From: Sporosarcina sp. D27
GTDB lineage: Bacteria > Bacillota > Bacilli > Bacillales_A > Planococcaceae
Assembly (NCBI RefSeq): GCF_000586555.1
Contig: NZ_AZUC01000048.1
Coordinates: 1 to 64,000, forward strand
DNA: 64,000 nt
Direction: 5' to 3'
Position numbers and translations under genes: made by a program. Each line of letters begins with the position of its first letter. Positions within the stretch are counted from its first letter, which is position 1. Under the pieces are notes generated by a model. The model was not told the DNA's origin. It ran no database searches and worked only from the letters and a program-made list of their open reading frames with translations. Positions 24,890 through 33,488 of this stretch are shown here, one piece after another.

Positions 24890-25377
24890 ACCTCATTAAG
24901 GGATTAATTGGATGATCTTCACTAGTTTTAGGAAGAGCTGCCCCCTACAACACACAGAAAGAACTCGCTTTCTCGCTACTTTTCATCTGAGTACCATTGT
25001 TCTAGTCGTTGCTGACTGACACCTATTTATTTATTCCATTTTCTGATGTGAATTCCATTTTTACACACCCATATCCAACCATTTCTGAACTTGTTTTCGT
25101 ATCCTCCTCTCCCTTTTTTTGCCGATGAGATTACGAATATAATAAGCGCGATTGGCAGAGACATCTTCAATACAAATAGGATAGTTGAACCTATTAATTT
25201 CGATCCTTTCCATAGATTATTCATTGTTAAAAGCGAGTCGTTCAAACTAAATTTCCCATCAAATCATTTGACACTAAAATGATGATGGTACTCAGACCAA
25301 GTTGTATTCTTAGTATGGAATCCCCTCATTTGCTATACTTTAACAAGTAAGAAATCCAGTTAAAAAGGAGCAAATCC
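24890..25377. other. Intergenic region with a doubtful small ORF
   Basis: On the minus strand 25027-25245 a 72-codon frame could encode a single-helix protein (ILFVLKMSLPIALIIFVISS followed by a basic tail). It lacks a convincing ribosome site and I could not assign it, so it is not called as a gene. Nothing else is evident apart from aaaaaggag before the SDR gene at 25378. Confidence 0.35.
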
Positions 25378-26094
25378 ATGCAACCCATTACAGGTAAGAA
25401 TGCCATTATCACTGGTGCAGGTCGAGGAATCGGACGCGCTACCGCAATAGCATTTGCAAAAGAAGGTATCCACGTAGGGCTAATCGGAAAGACCGTAGCT
25501 AACTTAGAAAAAGTAGCCGACGAGTTACGTCAATATGGCGTGAATGTTGTGATTGCTTCAGCGGATGTATCCGATCAGGAATCCATAACAGCTGCCGTTC
25601 AACATATTAAATCTGAACTTGGACCGATTGATATCCTTGTGAATAACGCTGGAATCGGGAAGTTCGGCAAATTCATGGAACTGTCTCCTGAAGAATTTAA
25701 AAATATCATTGATGTCAATTTAATGGGCGTTTACTATACGACGAGAGCCGTTTTGCCTGATATGATTGAAAGGCAGTCCGGAGACATCATTAATATCTCA
25801 TCCACTGCTGGTCAAAAAGGAGCTCCAGTTACAAGCGCATATAGCGCATCTAAGTTCGGAGTGCTTGGGCTTACTGAGTCACTTATGCTCGAAGTTCGTA
25901 AGCACAATATCCGTGTGAGTGCGCTCACACCAAGCACCGTCGCAACCGACTTGGCAATTGACGAAAAATTAACAGATGGCAACCCGGAAAAAGTAATGCA
26001 ACCAGAAGATTTAGCAGATGTCATGGTTGCACAATTAAAACTACATCCGCGCGTGTTATTGAAATCCGCGGGACTCTGGTCTACGAATCCATAA
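25378..26094 (+). CDS. SDR family oxidoreductase, FabG-like
   Basis: Classical short-chain dehydrogenase/reductase of 238 residues. The NADP(H) site TGAGRGIG is at about 13-20, the NNAG motif follows ILV near residue 88, and the Ser-Tyr-Lys triad is in ISSTAGQKG and SAYSASKFG (about 139-158). Sequence is close to 3-oxoacyl-ACP reductases (FabG) and to the YkvO/YuxG-like reductases, but the gene is alone rather than in a fab operon, so a specific substrate is not assigned. aaaaaggag sits ten bases before the ATG. Terminator follows immediately. Confidence 0.9.
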   Translation: MQPITGKNAIITGAGRGIGRATAIAFAKEGIHVGLIGKTVANLEKVADELRQYGVNVVIASADVSDQESITAAVQHIKSELGPIDILVNNAGIGKFGKFMELSPEEFKNIIDVNLMGVYYTTRAVLPDMIERQSGDIINISSTAGQKGAPVTSAYSASKFGVLGLTESLMLEVRKHNIRVSALTPSTVATDLAIDEKLTDGNPEKVMQPEDLADVMVAQLKLHPRVLLKSAGLWSTNP

Positions 26095-26101
26095 TTGACG
26101 T

Positions 26102-26131
26102 AAAAAAGGACCCATGACGGGTCCTTTTTTT
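26102..26131. terminator. Bidirectional terminator
   Basis: aaaaaaggaccc / gggtcctttttt perfect stem between convergent genes. Confidence 0.9.
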
Positions 26132-26142
26132 CAACTAACCAC

Positions 26143-27003
26143 TCACTTACTCATTGCCTTTACAATTTCAACTGCATATTCTGCTCCATACTGTCCTGCC
26201 GTCTCCAAGTCTTCAATATTCTCATCAGAGACTTCCGAATTCGAAACGGTACGTACCGACAAATACGGCACATTGAACCCGTTAGCAACTTGAGCGACGG
26301 AAGCGGCTTCCATTTCTTCAACACTCGTACCTGCATTTTCATGGAACCATTGAATCCGATCTATTTCTCGGTTCCAGAAATCTGCACTACCGACTTTCCC
26401 TTCCACTACTTCACCGTATTTGTACTGATCCGCTACACTTAACGCAATCTTTACTAGCTCAGGATCGCTTTCAAAGGATTCGTATTCGACCTCTTCTCCA
26501 TCTTCTCTCATCCCTGTCGACATGAAAAGCCATTCATCAGGTTTCATACCCTGCTCGTCATCTAAATGTTCCGTTCGCATATTCCCAATATTCATCACTT
26601 CAGTCCCAATCACCGTATCAAATACATGAAGGTCTGGATCATGTCCACCCGCCGTTCCCTGGTTGATAATGGCCTTCGGATTATATTTCTCGATTAATAC
26701 GGTTGTCGAAGCCGCGGCATGCACCATACCGACTTCCGTTCTTGAGACAACGACGGGCGTATCGGCAATCTTACCGATGTAGAATGTGTAGTTTCCATGT
26801 TGCTCCTCTTTGTAGTCTTTCATTTCATCGAGAAGGGCGGAAATTTCTACATCCATCGCACCTTGGACTGCGATTGGCTGCACTTCGTTCTGTTCGTCTT
26901 CTTTCTTAACCTTTGTCTCCCCTGTTGCGGTGGAGCAGCCCGCCAGAACCAGTGCACAAATAAACGTTGCAGCAAAAACTTTCAATTTCATAAGATTACT
27001 CAT
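26143..27003 (-). CDS. Lipoprotein of the MTA/SAH nucleosidase (PNP/UDP) family
   Basis: A 286-residue nucleoside phosphorylase/nucleosidase-family protein carrying a lipoprotein signal (lipobox LAGC, Cys23), so it should act outside the membrane. Alignment by eye to Escherichia coli MTA/SAH nucleosidase finds GAMDVEI with Glu53 for the water-binding Glu12, INQGTAGG for the ligand loop, and EEMEAASVAQ with Glu232 for the ribose-binding Glu174. The catalytic acid Asp197 of VRAISD is replaced: here RTVSN puts Asn255 there. That could change base preference or abolish nucleosidase activity. The ATG at 27003 has weak ggagg-like context; ATG at 26991 is an alternative. Monocistronic. Confidence 0.85.
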   Translation of the reverse strand: MSNLMKLKVFAATFICALVLAGCSTATGETKVKKEDEQNEVQPIAVQGAMDVEISALLDEMKDYKEEQHGNYTFYIGKIADTPVVVSRTEVGMVHAAASTTVLIEKYNPKAIINQGTAGGHDPDLHVFDTVIGTEVMNIGNMRTEHLDDEQGMKPDEWLFMSTGMREDGEEVEYESFESDPELVKIALSVADQYKYGEVVEGKVGSADFWNREIDRIQWFHENAGTSVEEMEAASVAQVANGFNVPYLSVRTVSNSEVSDENIEDLETAGQYGAEYAVEIVKAMSK

Positions 27004-27596
27004 AATAAAATAGCCTCCGTCACCTTTTATACGAACGTTTAAATAATAATATGTATTATAGTTCGTGTTTGTAGATTACATTACAACATATCGGAGTGCA
27101 ACCATATTCGATATATTGTAATGTTTTCGGTTATTTTTTCCTATCTTAATATAAAGAAATACTGCAGACTTAATTCTTCTGAGGGGTTTTTCGTTCCTGC
27201 TACTTTCATCACAAACTACTTGAGTCGCCTTTCTTTTGCTCAAAGAATCTCGTAGCATTAGGAACTATAGAAATATCCATTTAGGTAAACGGAGCAAATG
27301 AGAAATGAAATTCATGTCCAAGAACGCATTTGTTTACGTAGTTCTTTGAATCATCATTTACTTCGCAGTGATTCGCCTTAAACATCTGGGCACCATACAT
27401 TAGACTGGTTGATTGTTCTCCTACTTTTATTGAGCATGAGTTTAGTATATTTATTACTACGGCGAACGGGTGCCAATAGGCTGTATGCCTAAAGTAGCTG
27501 TCATTTCTGCAACTTGGATTTTTTTGTACTTCGATCTATTTTTACGGTATACTGACAGTTGATTCATACTATAAGCCGGTAAAGGAATGATTTTCG
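27004..27596. other. 593-base intergenic region with a possible small-gene relic
   Basis: At about 27305-27491 on the plus strand an ATG frame gives MKFMSKNAFVYVVL then stop codons. A neighbouring frame gives WLIVLLLLLSMSLVYLLLRR then TGANRLYA and a stop. Together these look like a broken two-helix membrane protein, but a chance origin is possible. The rest appears to be promoter and spacer. Confidence 0.3.
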
Positions 27597-28694
27597 ATGA
27601 AAAAAGAAATCGCTTCCATCTACTATGTGCGATTTTTTGCAATGCTATTTGTTGTGCTTGTACATACTACAGCTCAATACCGGCACCTGTTTCCAGCCCC
27701 TTCAATTCAGAACACATTTTATTTTTTTCTGAATAATATTGTTCGTGTTGAGGGCGGAATGTTCGTCATGATTATGGGAATTGTGTTTTTCTATATGTAT
27801 CGGGATCGTCCTTTTACTAAGGATGTGCTTTTCTCCTATTGGAAAAAACGTGTGACATATATTCTCATTCCCTATATTGTTTGGTCACTCATTTACGAAG
27901 TGGAAATGTGGTATTACCAGGATCGTCCACTTGTTTTGTCGGACATCCTTCACCGACTTTTGTTTGGGGAAAGTAAATACCAGCTTTATTTCATATTCAT
28001 TGTTGTGCAGTTTTATTTAGTATTCCCCTTACTGATGATGCTGGTCCGTAAATTCTCTTTTTTCCGGAAGTACTTATGGCTCTTTGGGATTCTCGCAGAA
28101 TACGCTTATTTCCAGTTTTCCATTCATACGCACTACGTAACGGTACCTCTTATGTTCAGCTTTATTGGTTCGTATATGCTAGGTGCCTGGATAGGGGTCC
28201 ATTACGAGACAATTATTGAAAAGATGACGAAAAAGAAGATGGTGATTGCCGGGATCAGTGGTCTTCTTTTCGGATTAACCTACGTGTTCATCCGATATCG
28301 CAATACGTATTTTGACCGATTGCCAATTGATGATGACTATTACAAAATGATTGGGATTTTGTTTAAAGTGATCGGTAGCTTGTTCTTCTTCTACTTTGCA
28401 GAGTATTTAGTGCGTTGGTCGAGTCAAAAGTCCGTTCATCGAATGCGCAGCATTGCGTACTATTCATTCGGCTTCTACCTAATGCATCCACTCGTTTTGT
28501 TCCAAGTGATGAAGTACTTGCCGACACGTGGAACACCACTATCATTTCATATCACAATCTTTTTGCAATATACGATTACGGTCGTCCTATGTTATCTCAT
28601 CATCTGGTTTTTCCATCGTTTCGTACCTTTTGCAAGCTTCATATTCGGGAAATTGCCGAAGAATGCAAAGTTGTTCTGGCAGATTAAAGAATAG
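27597..28694 (+). CDS. Acyltransferase 3 family membrane protein
   Basis: A 365-residue polytopic membrane protein of the acyltransferase-3 family, which O-acylates surface glycans or other exported molecules. About ten helices are visible. The first contains the family motif region YYVRFFAMLFVVLVHTTAQY with the conserved Arg and His; FVMIMGIVFFYMYR, RVTYILIPYIVWSLIYE and YSFGFYLMHPLVLFQVM near the end (catalytic-region tail) also match. aaaggaatg lies eight bases before the ATG. It is alone, with a terminator, so the acceptor cannot be guessed. Confidence 0.88.
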   Translation: MKKEIASIYYVRFFAMLFVVLVHTTAQYRHLFPAPSIQNTFYFFLNNIVRVEGGMFVMIMGIVFFYMYRDRPFTKDVLFSYWKKRVTYILIPYIVWSLIYEVEMWYYQDRPLVLSDILHRLLFGESKYQLYFIFIVVQFYLVFPLLMMLVRKFSFFRKYLWLFGILAEYAYFQFSIHTHYVTVPLMFSFIGSYMLGAWIGVHYETIIEKMTKKKMVIAGISGLLFGLTYVFIRYRNTYFDRLPIDDDYYKMIGILFKVIGSLFFFYFAEYLVRWSSQKSVHRMRSIAYYSFGFYLMHPLVLFQVMKYLPTRGTPLSFHITIFLQYTITVVLCYLIIWFFHRFVPFASFIFGKLPKNAKLFWQIKE

Positions 28695-28718
28695 CGATGA
28701 AAGCATAGCAACTCAACT

Positions 28719-28750
28719 CCTGTGAAGTTTTACTCTTCACAGGTTTTTTT
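28719..28750 (+). terminator. Terminator of the acyltransferase gene
   Basis: cctgtgaag / cttcacagg perfect stem followed by seven T. Confidence 0.9.
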
Positions 28751-28821
28751 GAGGCCGAACGCGAGTCTTCAGTTTTCTTTTTACACAGAATTGATTATCA
28801 TAAACAAGGGAGGCGATGAAA

Positions 28822-29280
28822 ATGAAAAAAGCATTCATTTTACTAGTAGCAGGTTTAATGCTCGCTGCATGCACGAATGGGGACAAATCTGATAGCACTT
28901 CAGATACTGATAAAAAACCAGCTGCTTCGGAATCACAGGAACAAGCGGAGTCTAAAACAGCAGAAGATCCGGTTGGGTTAGAAGAAGGATTGAAAGCGGA
29001 TTCTACTGAAGTCGAGTACGGAGATATTGCAAAGGGAGACATTCCGGCTAACACGAAAGTCACTTTCAACGGGACTGTTTTTGCCGTTGAAGATGGTCGA
29101 TTCGGATTGAAGAAAGATGTTACCGATTCAAAGGAAGATGTCCTATGGGTGGACGACATCCGCTTAGGTGAACGTACAGAAATTCCTAAAGGTACCAAGG
29201 TAACTGTTTATGGTAGCTATACGGATACGGATGAGCAAAATATTCCTATTATGAAAGCTGTATTCATGGACGTAAACTAA
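28822..29280 (+). CDS. Small lipoprotein with OB-fold-like C-terminus
   Basis: Exported lipoprotein of 152 residues. The signal peptide ends in LAAC, followed by a Ser/Asp/Lys-rich linker of about 40 residues and a compact strand-rich domain (TKVTFNGTVFAVEDGRFGLK, WVDDIRLGERTEIPKGTKVT, VYGSYTDTDEQNIPIMKAVF) with the look of a small OB fold. I do not recognise a named family. The second ATG (28822) is preferred to 28816 because GGGAGG is eight bases from it. Terminator follows. Confidence 0.75.
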   Translation: MKKAFILLVAGLMLAACTNGDKSDSTSDTDKKPAASESQEQAESKTAEDPVGLEEGLKADSTEVEYGDIAKGDIPANTKVTFNGTVFAVEDGRFGLKKDVTDSKEDVLWVDDIRLGERTEIPKGTKVTVYGSYTDTDEQNIPIMKAVFMDVN

Positions 29281-29296
29281 TACAACTAATCCCTTC

Positions 29297-29327
29297 CCCC
29301 TACTGTTAAGACAGAGGGGCTTTTTTT
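29297..29327 (+). terminator. Terminator of the small lipoprotein gene
   Basis: cccctactgt / acagagggg stem followed by seven T. Confidence 0.85.
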
Positions 29328-29425
29328 CTAATATACCTACATTTGTGTTCAAAAATAGTATCCTAAACAAGTTTTAAGATATAAGGTTCTCATGCATAGT
29401 AAAACTTTGTCTACATTATTTACCT

Positions 29426-29569
29426 GATCCCTTAATCGCGTACAAAGGGGCCAGCCATTTTCTGGGCAATCACCTACTGGATGTGTATATAGATCACGGG
29501 GTCCTTTATCAACCGATCTCCGCGCACAGCAGCAACCGGATGCGAGGATTGTTGACGGTGGTATGGTGA
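29426..29569 (+). pseudogene. Unidentified 3'-end fragment upstream of the orphan ABC ATPase
   Basis: An open frame reads LPDPLIAYKGASHFLGNHLL, then DVYIDHGVLYQPISAHSSNR and MRGLLTVVW, ending at a TGA nine bases before the ATPase start. It has no start codon or ribosome site. The close spacing suggests the tail of a deleted upstream operon gene. I cannot name the family, and a chance open frame of this length is possible. Confidence 0.35.
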
Positions 29570-29578
29570 GGTGTTTCC

Positions 29579-30181
29579 ATGCTTGAAGTCGAAGGAGTCA
29601 GTTATCGCCACACAAGACATCCATGGTTGTTTAAAAACTTATCCTTGAAGATCTCGGCTGGTGAGATTGTAGGTCTTTATGGAAAAAGTGGTTCTGGGAA
29701 GACCACATTGGCTCAAATCATGGCGGGTTACTTAAAGCCTAAAGAGGGTATAGTGAAAGTGAATAGGAGAAAAGTGAAATCTACAGGTCCATATTCTGTA
29801 CAGTTAGTCTGGCAACCCCCTGAAAAAGCAATTAATCCAAGACGGAGGATGAAAAAGGTACTTGCTGAAGCAGGAGCGGTTGATCCAAGAATTTTAGACG
29901 CTTTAGGAATCGCCCCTTCTTGGATGACACGCTATCCAAGTGAACTATCAGGGGGTAAATTGCAGCGTTTTTGTGTTGCTCGCGCTCTTGGACCCAATAC
30001 AGAGGATTTGATTGCCGATGAGATGACAACCATGCTGAACGCAATCACCCAAGCACAAATCTGGCACACCACTCTTCAACTAGCTGAGAAACGTTCTGTT
30101 GGCGTGCTTGTGATTCGCCATGATAATCAGTTATTGGATAGAATCTGTGACCGTGTAATCGATTTCAATCAGTCGCACTAA
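29579..30181 (+). CDS. Orphan ABC ATPase, nickel/opine-peptide (CntF/NikE-like) type
   Basis: A 200-residue ABC ATP-binding protein. Walker A GKSGSGKTT (35-43), signature LSGGKLQR (about 123-130), and LIADEMTTMLNAITQAQIW as Walker B plus D-loop are all present. The ADEMTTML(D/N)AITQAQIW form and the short length are typical of the second ATPase of dipeptide/nickel/opine-metallophore importers (CntF/NikE class). The D-loop aspartate is Asn here (MLNA for MLDA), a mild departure. Its usual binding protein, permeases and first ATPase are absent, and a gene-tail fragment sits directly upstream, so this is probably a stranded remnant. Start supported by gaggtg. Confidence 0.78.
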   Translation: MLEVEGVSYRHTRHPWLFKNLSLKISAGEIVGLYGKSGSGKTTLAQIMAGYLKPKEGIVKVNRRKVKSTGPYSVQLVWQPPEKAINPRRRMKKVLAEAGAVDPRILDALGIAPSWMTRYPSELSGGKLQRFCVARALGPNTEDLIADEMTTMLNAITQAQIWHTTLQLAEKRSVGVLVIRHDNQLLDRICDRVIDFNQSH

Positions 30182-30250
30182 AGTTTTCAGTTATTTATAC
30201 TTCATCTTAAGGAAAAAGAGAAATTATCCATTTTTAGGAGGGATTAAGTA

Positions 30251-30703
30251 ATGGTCGATGATTTTGAAGTAGAAACGATTTATGATAATCGCATTTATGA
30301 AAGAAACCAATTCAGTTTTACTCTCGACGGCAAGGAATACAAAGGTGATTACCATGAAGGTGAAATCCAGTGGCTTAATCCACATCCTAAGCAAGACTTA
30401 GAAGAAGAACAGTTAATGTGGGTTGAATCCAAGATTCTCAAACTGTTAGATGAGAACGGAGTAGATCCAGGTGAGGAAGAATTTGATGAATTTGAAGTGA
30501 CGCCCATGTTTGATCAGCAAGTCCACGAAGCCCATCAATTCAAACTATTGATCCATGGTGAGGAATACAAAGGGGTGGTACGTCAGGGCAAGCTGGAATG
30601 GTTCCACCCTAAACCACGGCGCAAGCTGAACAACGACAAGGTCGAAAAGATCGAGGAACAAGTGCAACAGAAAGTGAAATCTCATTTGGATGAAACTAAT
30701 TAG
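30251..30703 (+). CDS. Duplicated-domain small protein (YheE/DUF5342-like)
   Basis: Hydrophilic 150-residue protein made of two copies of one 70-residue domain: copy 1 DDFEVETIYDNRIYERNQF then KEYKGDYHEGEIQWLNPHP; copy 2 DEFEVTPMFDQQVHEAHQF then EEYKGVVRQGKLEWFHPKP. Each copy is a few strands followed by an acidic or basic helix. A single copy resembles Bacillus YheE (DUF5342), but I hold this loosely. ttaggaggg is a strong ribosome site eight bases before the ATG. Cytoplasmic, function unknown, monocistronic. Confidence 0.72.
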   Translation: MVDDFEVETIYDNRIYERNQFSFTLDGKEYKGDYHEGEIQWLNPHPKQDLEEEQLMWVESKILKLLDENGVDPGEEEFDEFEVTPMFDQQVHEAHQFKLLIHGEEYKGVVRQGKLEWFHPKPRRKLNNDKVEKIEEQVQQKVKSHLDETN

Positions 30704-30711
30704 GACAAGAC

Positions 30712-30762
30712 AAAAAAGATTAGTGATGAAGCCTTAACCGGCTTTTTTCACTGATCTTTTTT
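30712..30762 (+). terminator. Terminator of the duplicated-domain gene
   Basis: aaaagattagtgatgaagcc / ggctttttcactgatctttt long stem with minor mismatches and T run. Confidence 0.85.
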
Positions 30763-30990
30763 ATTTGTATTCACTTAAAGTTCAAATTGATTGTTTGTCG
30801 CAAGTACCTCCTTACTACCCTTTAGCTCTTCTCCTCTCATAAATCCAATCGGAATCATATTGGGCCTATCTCACATATACTGCATCATGTGCAAAAGCAT
30901 CCTTTTCAAACGAATTAACGTAATGGTTCAGAAAAGGTTGTTATGGAGCACGTTTAGATACGATGTTGAAAAGAGGAGGAGAAACGTTCA

Positions 30991-31461
30991 ATGACGAATG
31001 ATCCAAAAGATTTCTTTGATAAAGAAACAAGTAACGGACCCAAGCTGAAACTAGAACGAAAAGACGGGGAACCTACTCCAGCATTTAAAGGTGCTTCCTG
31101 GGTAGCGCTCGTTATTGGAATCAGCGCGTATCTTGTAGGGCTGTTTAACGCTACGATGGAACTGAATGAAAAAGGATACTACTTTGCTATTTTGATATTC
31201 GGACTTTACGCAGCAGTTTCCCTACAAAAAGCTGTGCGCGATAAAGATGAGGATATCCCTGTCACTAACATTTACTACGGTCTCAGTTGGTTCGCCCTCA
31301 TTGTAGCGATTTCGCTCATGGCAATCGGTCTATACAATGCTGGCAGTATCATTCTGAGTGAAAAAGGCTTCTACGGGATGGCTTTTGTTTTGAGTATCTT
31401 TGCTGCCATCACGGTTCAGAAAAACGTGAGGGATACACAGAAAGCTAGAGAGAATAATTAA
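30991..31461 (+). CDS. YiaA/YiaB family membrane protein
   Basis: A 156-residue protein with two copies of the YiaAB two-helix domain. Copy 1: ASWVALVIGISAYLVGLFNA, NEKGYYFAILIFGLYAAVSL, ending QKAVRDK. Copy 2: LSWFALIVAISLMAIGLYNA, SEKGFYGMAFVLSIFAAITV, ending QKNVRDT. Both ends with the charged VRD motif should face the cytoplasm. The N-terminal 35 residues are hydrophilic. aagaggagg precedes the ATG. Function of the family is unknown; some members are linked to envelope stress. Confidence 0.9.
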   Translation: MTNDPKDFFDKETSNGPKLKLERKDGEPTPAFKGASWVALVIGISAYLVGLFNATMELNEKGYYFAILIFGLYAAVSLQKAVRDKDEDIPVTNIYYGLSWFALIVAISLMAIGLYNAGSIILSEKGFYGMAFVLSIFAAITVQKNVRDTQKARENN

Positions 31462-31483
31462 GTAGCGCAACCTGTTTTACCCA

Positions 31484-31538
31484 TCAAAAAAGCTGGCACC
31501 CAAAGTCAAATAGTGACTTTAAGTGACAGCTTTTCTTC
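31484..31538. terminator. Long hairpin terminator
   Basis: aaaaagctggcac..aaagtca / tgactttaagtgacagctttt forms an extended stem just after the YiaAB gene; it can also stop minus-strand transcripts from the tusA side. Confidence 0.85.
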
Positions 31539-31592
31539 ATGTGTAGTTTAACTCACTCAAGACATTTCTTCTAAATAGATCATTTTTTCATA

Positions 31593-31832
31593 TCACGCAT
31601 AAATATAAAAAAGAAATTCTTGACCGTTTTTAATAGGATCTTGTGCAAAGGTGTACCCATGGGCGATTGCTTCTTCCGGGACATTGCGGAAAGAACCTGG
31701 GCAATCTGTGATGACTTGTAACAATTCTCCCTGGTTCATGCCCTCTAGTGCCTCAAGTGTGTAAATGACAGGGTAGGGACAAGATTCCCCACGTAAATCG
31801 AGTGTGAAATCAGCTTCTTTGTTAGCTTGCAT
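31593..31832 (-). CDS. TusA/YeeD family sulfur carrier
   Basis: A 79-residue SirA/TusA-fold sulfurtransferase. The signature RGESCPYPVIYTLEAL places the persulfide-carrying Cys18 in a CPxP motif at the start of helix 1, and the closing strand ends QEFLFYIYA. It overlaps the end of the upstream YeeE-type transporter gene by 11 bases, so the pair is co-translated. In E. coli the equivalent YeeE-YeeD pair takes up thiosulfate, with YeeD accepting sulfur inside the cell; the same role is inferred here. There is no second conserved cysteine pair. Confidence 0.92.
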   Translation of the reverse strand: MQANKEADFTLDLRGESCPYPVIYTLEALEGMNQGELLQVITDCPGSFRNVPEEAIAHGYTFAQDPIKNGQEFLFYIYA

Positions 31833-33030
31833 GTTGGTTCACTCCTCTCTTCATTGCCAACTGGCGATGATAGCGTTTTTCTCGATAAACCGTTAATGCA
31901 TATAGTACGCCTAACATTGCGAGTGTCGCAAGAATGGCACCGACTGGACCAAAAGAGTCCATCAGATTTATTTTTGTTCCACTTTCGACGAGTACATCAT
32001 AAACACCTAGATGATCCCATGCGTAAGCAAGGAACGTTGCACCGATGATGTTGCCCGCAAATACCGGCAAGAAAAGAACTTGTCCTTCCATGAGTCGGTA
32101 CATCATTCCGGTTTCACAACCAGAAGCCATGACAATACCGAGACCGAACAATATGCCACCGACGAATGTGCTGAGCGCTGCAATTTGAGTGATTGGCGTT
32201 AAGTCATATACGGAGATAATAATAACCGTTATTACAGAACTGACAGCCATCCCGATAATGATTGCTTTCGCCATGACACTGCGCCCAACCAGGAACAGAT
32301 CACGGAATGCTGAAGTGAAGCAGATTTGACCGCGTTCAATGAGAATACCGAATGCGAGGCCGAATAGTGCACCTAACCCGAGTAGCTTTTGTCCAGTTGC
32401 AAAGAAGTAGACTGTCAAACCTATGTAGACAATTGCGATCGCGGCTCCCACATAAGGCTGGATGATGCGCTTTTTGACTTTGGATGGTTTTGCAGCACCA
32501 CGCGTTAACGTCGGCTTACCTTTCCACCAGCGCATTTTCGTCAACTTCGCCCCAAAGAACGTTCCAATCCCCGTTGCAACAATGAAAATCCAAGAGTGAA
32601 ATGAGAACTGAGGAACTCCTGTGAAAAACGCAGCCAAGTTACAGCCCAGTGCCAACCGTGCTCCAAATCCCGCAATGATTCCACCGACAAGCCCTTGGAC
32701 ATATCGACGTTTCTGTTGTGGAAAACGAATTTTGAAATTATTACTCAATAACACCATCATCAAGGCTCCGATAAACATTCCCCAGACAATCCAACCATCT
32801 GGGCGACTCCAAGTCGTTCCTTTCAGGTGTACCATGTCATAATATTCCCAGCCGGAAATATCCACCCCGAACAATTTCAGGAGATCTCCCCCCAGACGAG
32901 TGAATTCACCAGTGACAGCCCAAACTGTCGAAGTCAAGCCAAAGTATAATGCGCTAAGAATCCCTGCAATCAGCAATACGACATAAGGATTCCAATAGCG
33001 TTGAAAAACAGGTTGAATAAAATTTTTCAT
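31822..33030 (-). CDS. YeeE/YedE (TsuA-like) thiosulfate transporter
   Basis: A 402-residue membrane protein of the YeeE/YedE family. Paired pseudo-symmetric halves each contain conserved cysteines known in TsuA to pass thiosulfate through the membrane: RLALGCNLAAFFTGVPQFSF in the first half, ERGQICFTSAFRDLF in the middle, and VMASGCETGMMYRLMEG in the second half. The ATG at 33030 is preferred; the frame extends six codons to a TTG at 33048, but the TTGGAGGAG there is the ribosome site itself. Operon partner is the overlapping TusA gene. A selenium-linked role, seen for some YedE, is less likely without sel genes. Confidence 0.92.
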   Translation of the reverse strand: MKNFIQPVFQRYWNPYVVLLIAGILSALYFGLTSTVWAVTGEFTRLGGDLLKLFGVDISGWEYYDMVHLKGTTWSRPDGWIVWGMFIGALMMVLLSNNFKIRFPQQKRRYVQGLVGGIIAGFGARLALGCNLAAFFTGVPQFSFHSWIFIVATGIGTFFGAKLTKMRWWKGKPTLTRGAAKPSKVKKRIIQPYVGAAIAIVYIGLTVYFFATGQKLLGLGALFGLAFGILIERGQICFTSAFRDLFLVGRSVMAKAIIIGMAVSSVITVIIISVYDLTPITQIAALSTFVGGILFGLGIVMASGCETGMMYRLMEGQVLFLPVFAGNIIGATFLAYAWDHLGVYDVLVESGTKINLMDSFGPVGAILATLAMLGVLYALTVYREKRYHRQLAMKRGVNQHAS

Positions 33031-33109
33031 ATAGTGTTTCTCCTCCAATAAAGTACTTTTCTATTTTAGACCTTATTGGAGAGAAAGCAAGTTAAGAAAT
33101 ATGTACGCT

Positions 33110-33286
33110 TCAGGAGGTTTTGTAGGTCTCCAGTGCATCATGCTCACCGTCGCCACGTTCCAGGAAGGTGCCAACAATGCCACCCCCCCGCCAAATCACA
33201 TTAAACAGCGCATTGGCAGGGATTTTCTTTTCTCTATTTAAGTGTGATAAAAGGCTGGTGTCCATCCGAGGGCTTCTATCTTTTTA
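33110..33286 (-). pseudogene. 3' relic of an unidentified gene
   Basis: On the minus strand one frame reads KKIEALGWTPAFYHT, a TAA stop, IEKR and then KIPANALFNVIWRGGGIVGT followed by FLERGDGEHDALETYKTS and TGA. The first block is reminiscent of the C-terminal part of extended SDR epimerases (KIEALGW.P), the second I do not recognise. The in-frame stop and lack of a 5' part indicate decay. It lies in the 440-base gap before the next lipoprotein gene; the remaining bases show no other feature. Confidence 0.4.
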
Positions 33287-33488
33287 GTATGACTTAATGA
33301 ATACCAGCTACCCCTTCTGAACGAATAATTGCTATATTTTCATTTTATTTACCGTTATATCCAGGACTTTCCACATAAAATTTAGTGAAAGGAAACACTT
33401 AAGGTTCATCTTTTAAATAGTCCGTTATTCTATTGTTCTAACTGGTACAATTATTTAGATAACTATGTTTACAAAGGAGAGCAACGAA

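Noticed and set aside
24519-24896. 125-codon minus-strand frame over the OpuC gene end and repeats
   Set aside because: It is an antisense shadow of the transporter gene extended through the 20-bp repeats.
25027-25245. 72-codon minus-strand frame with one membrane helix
   Set aside because: No convincing ribosome site or family match; kept only as a remark in the intergenic entry.
27076-27258. 60-codon minus-strand frame upstream of the nucleosidase gene
   Set aside because: No ribosome site, family or conserved texture.
29165-29370. Minus-strand frame opposite the small lipoprotein gene
   Set aside because: Antisense shadow; the opposite strand has a lipobox, ribosome site and terminator.
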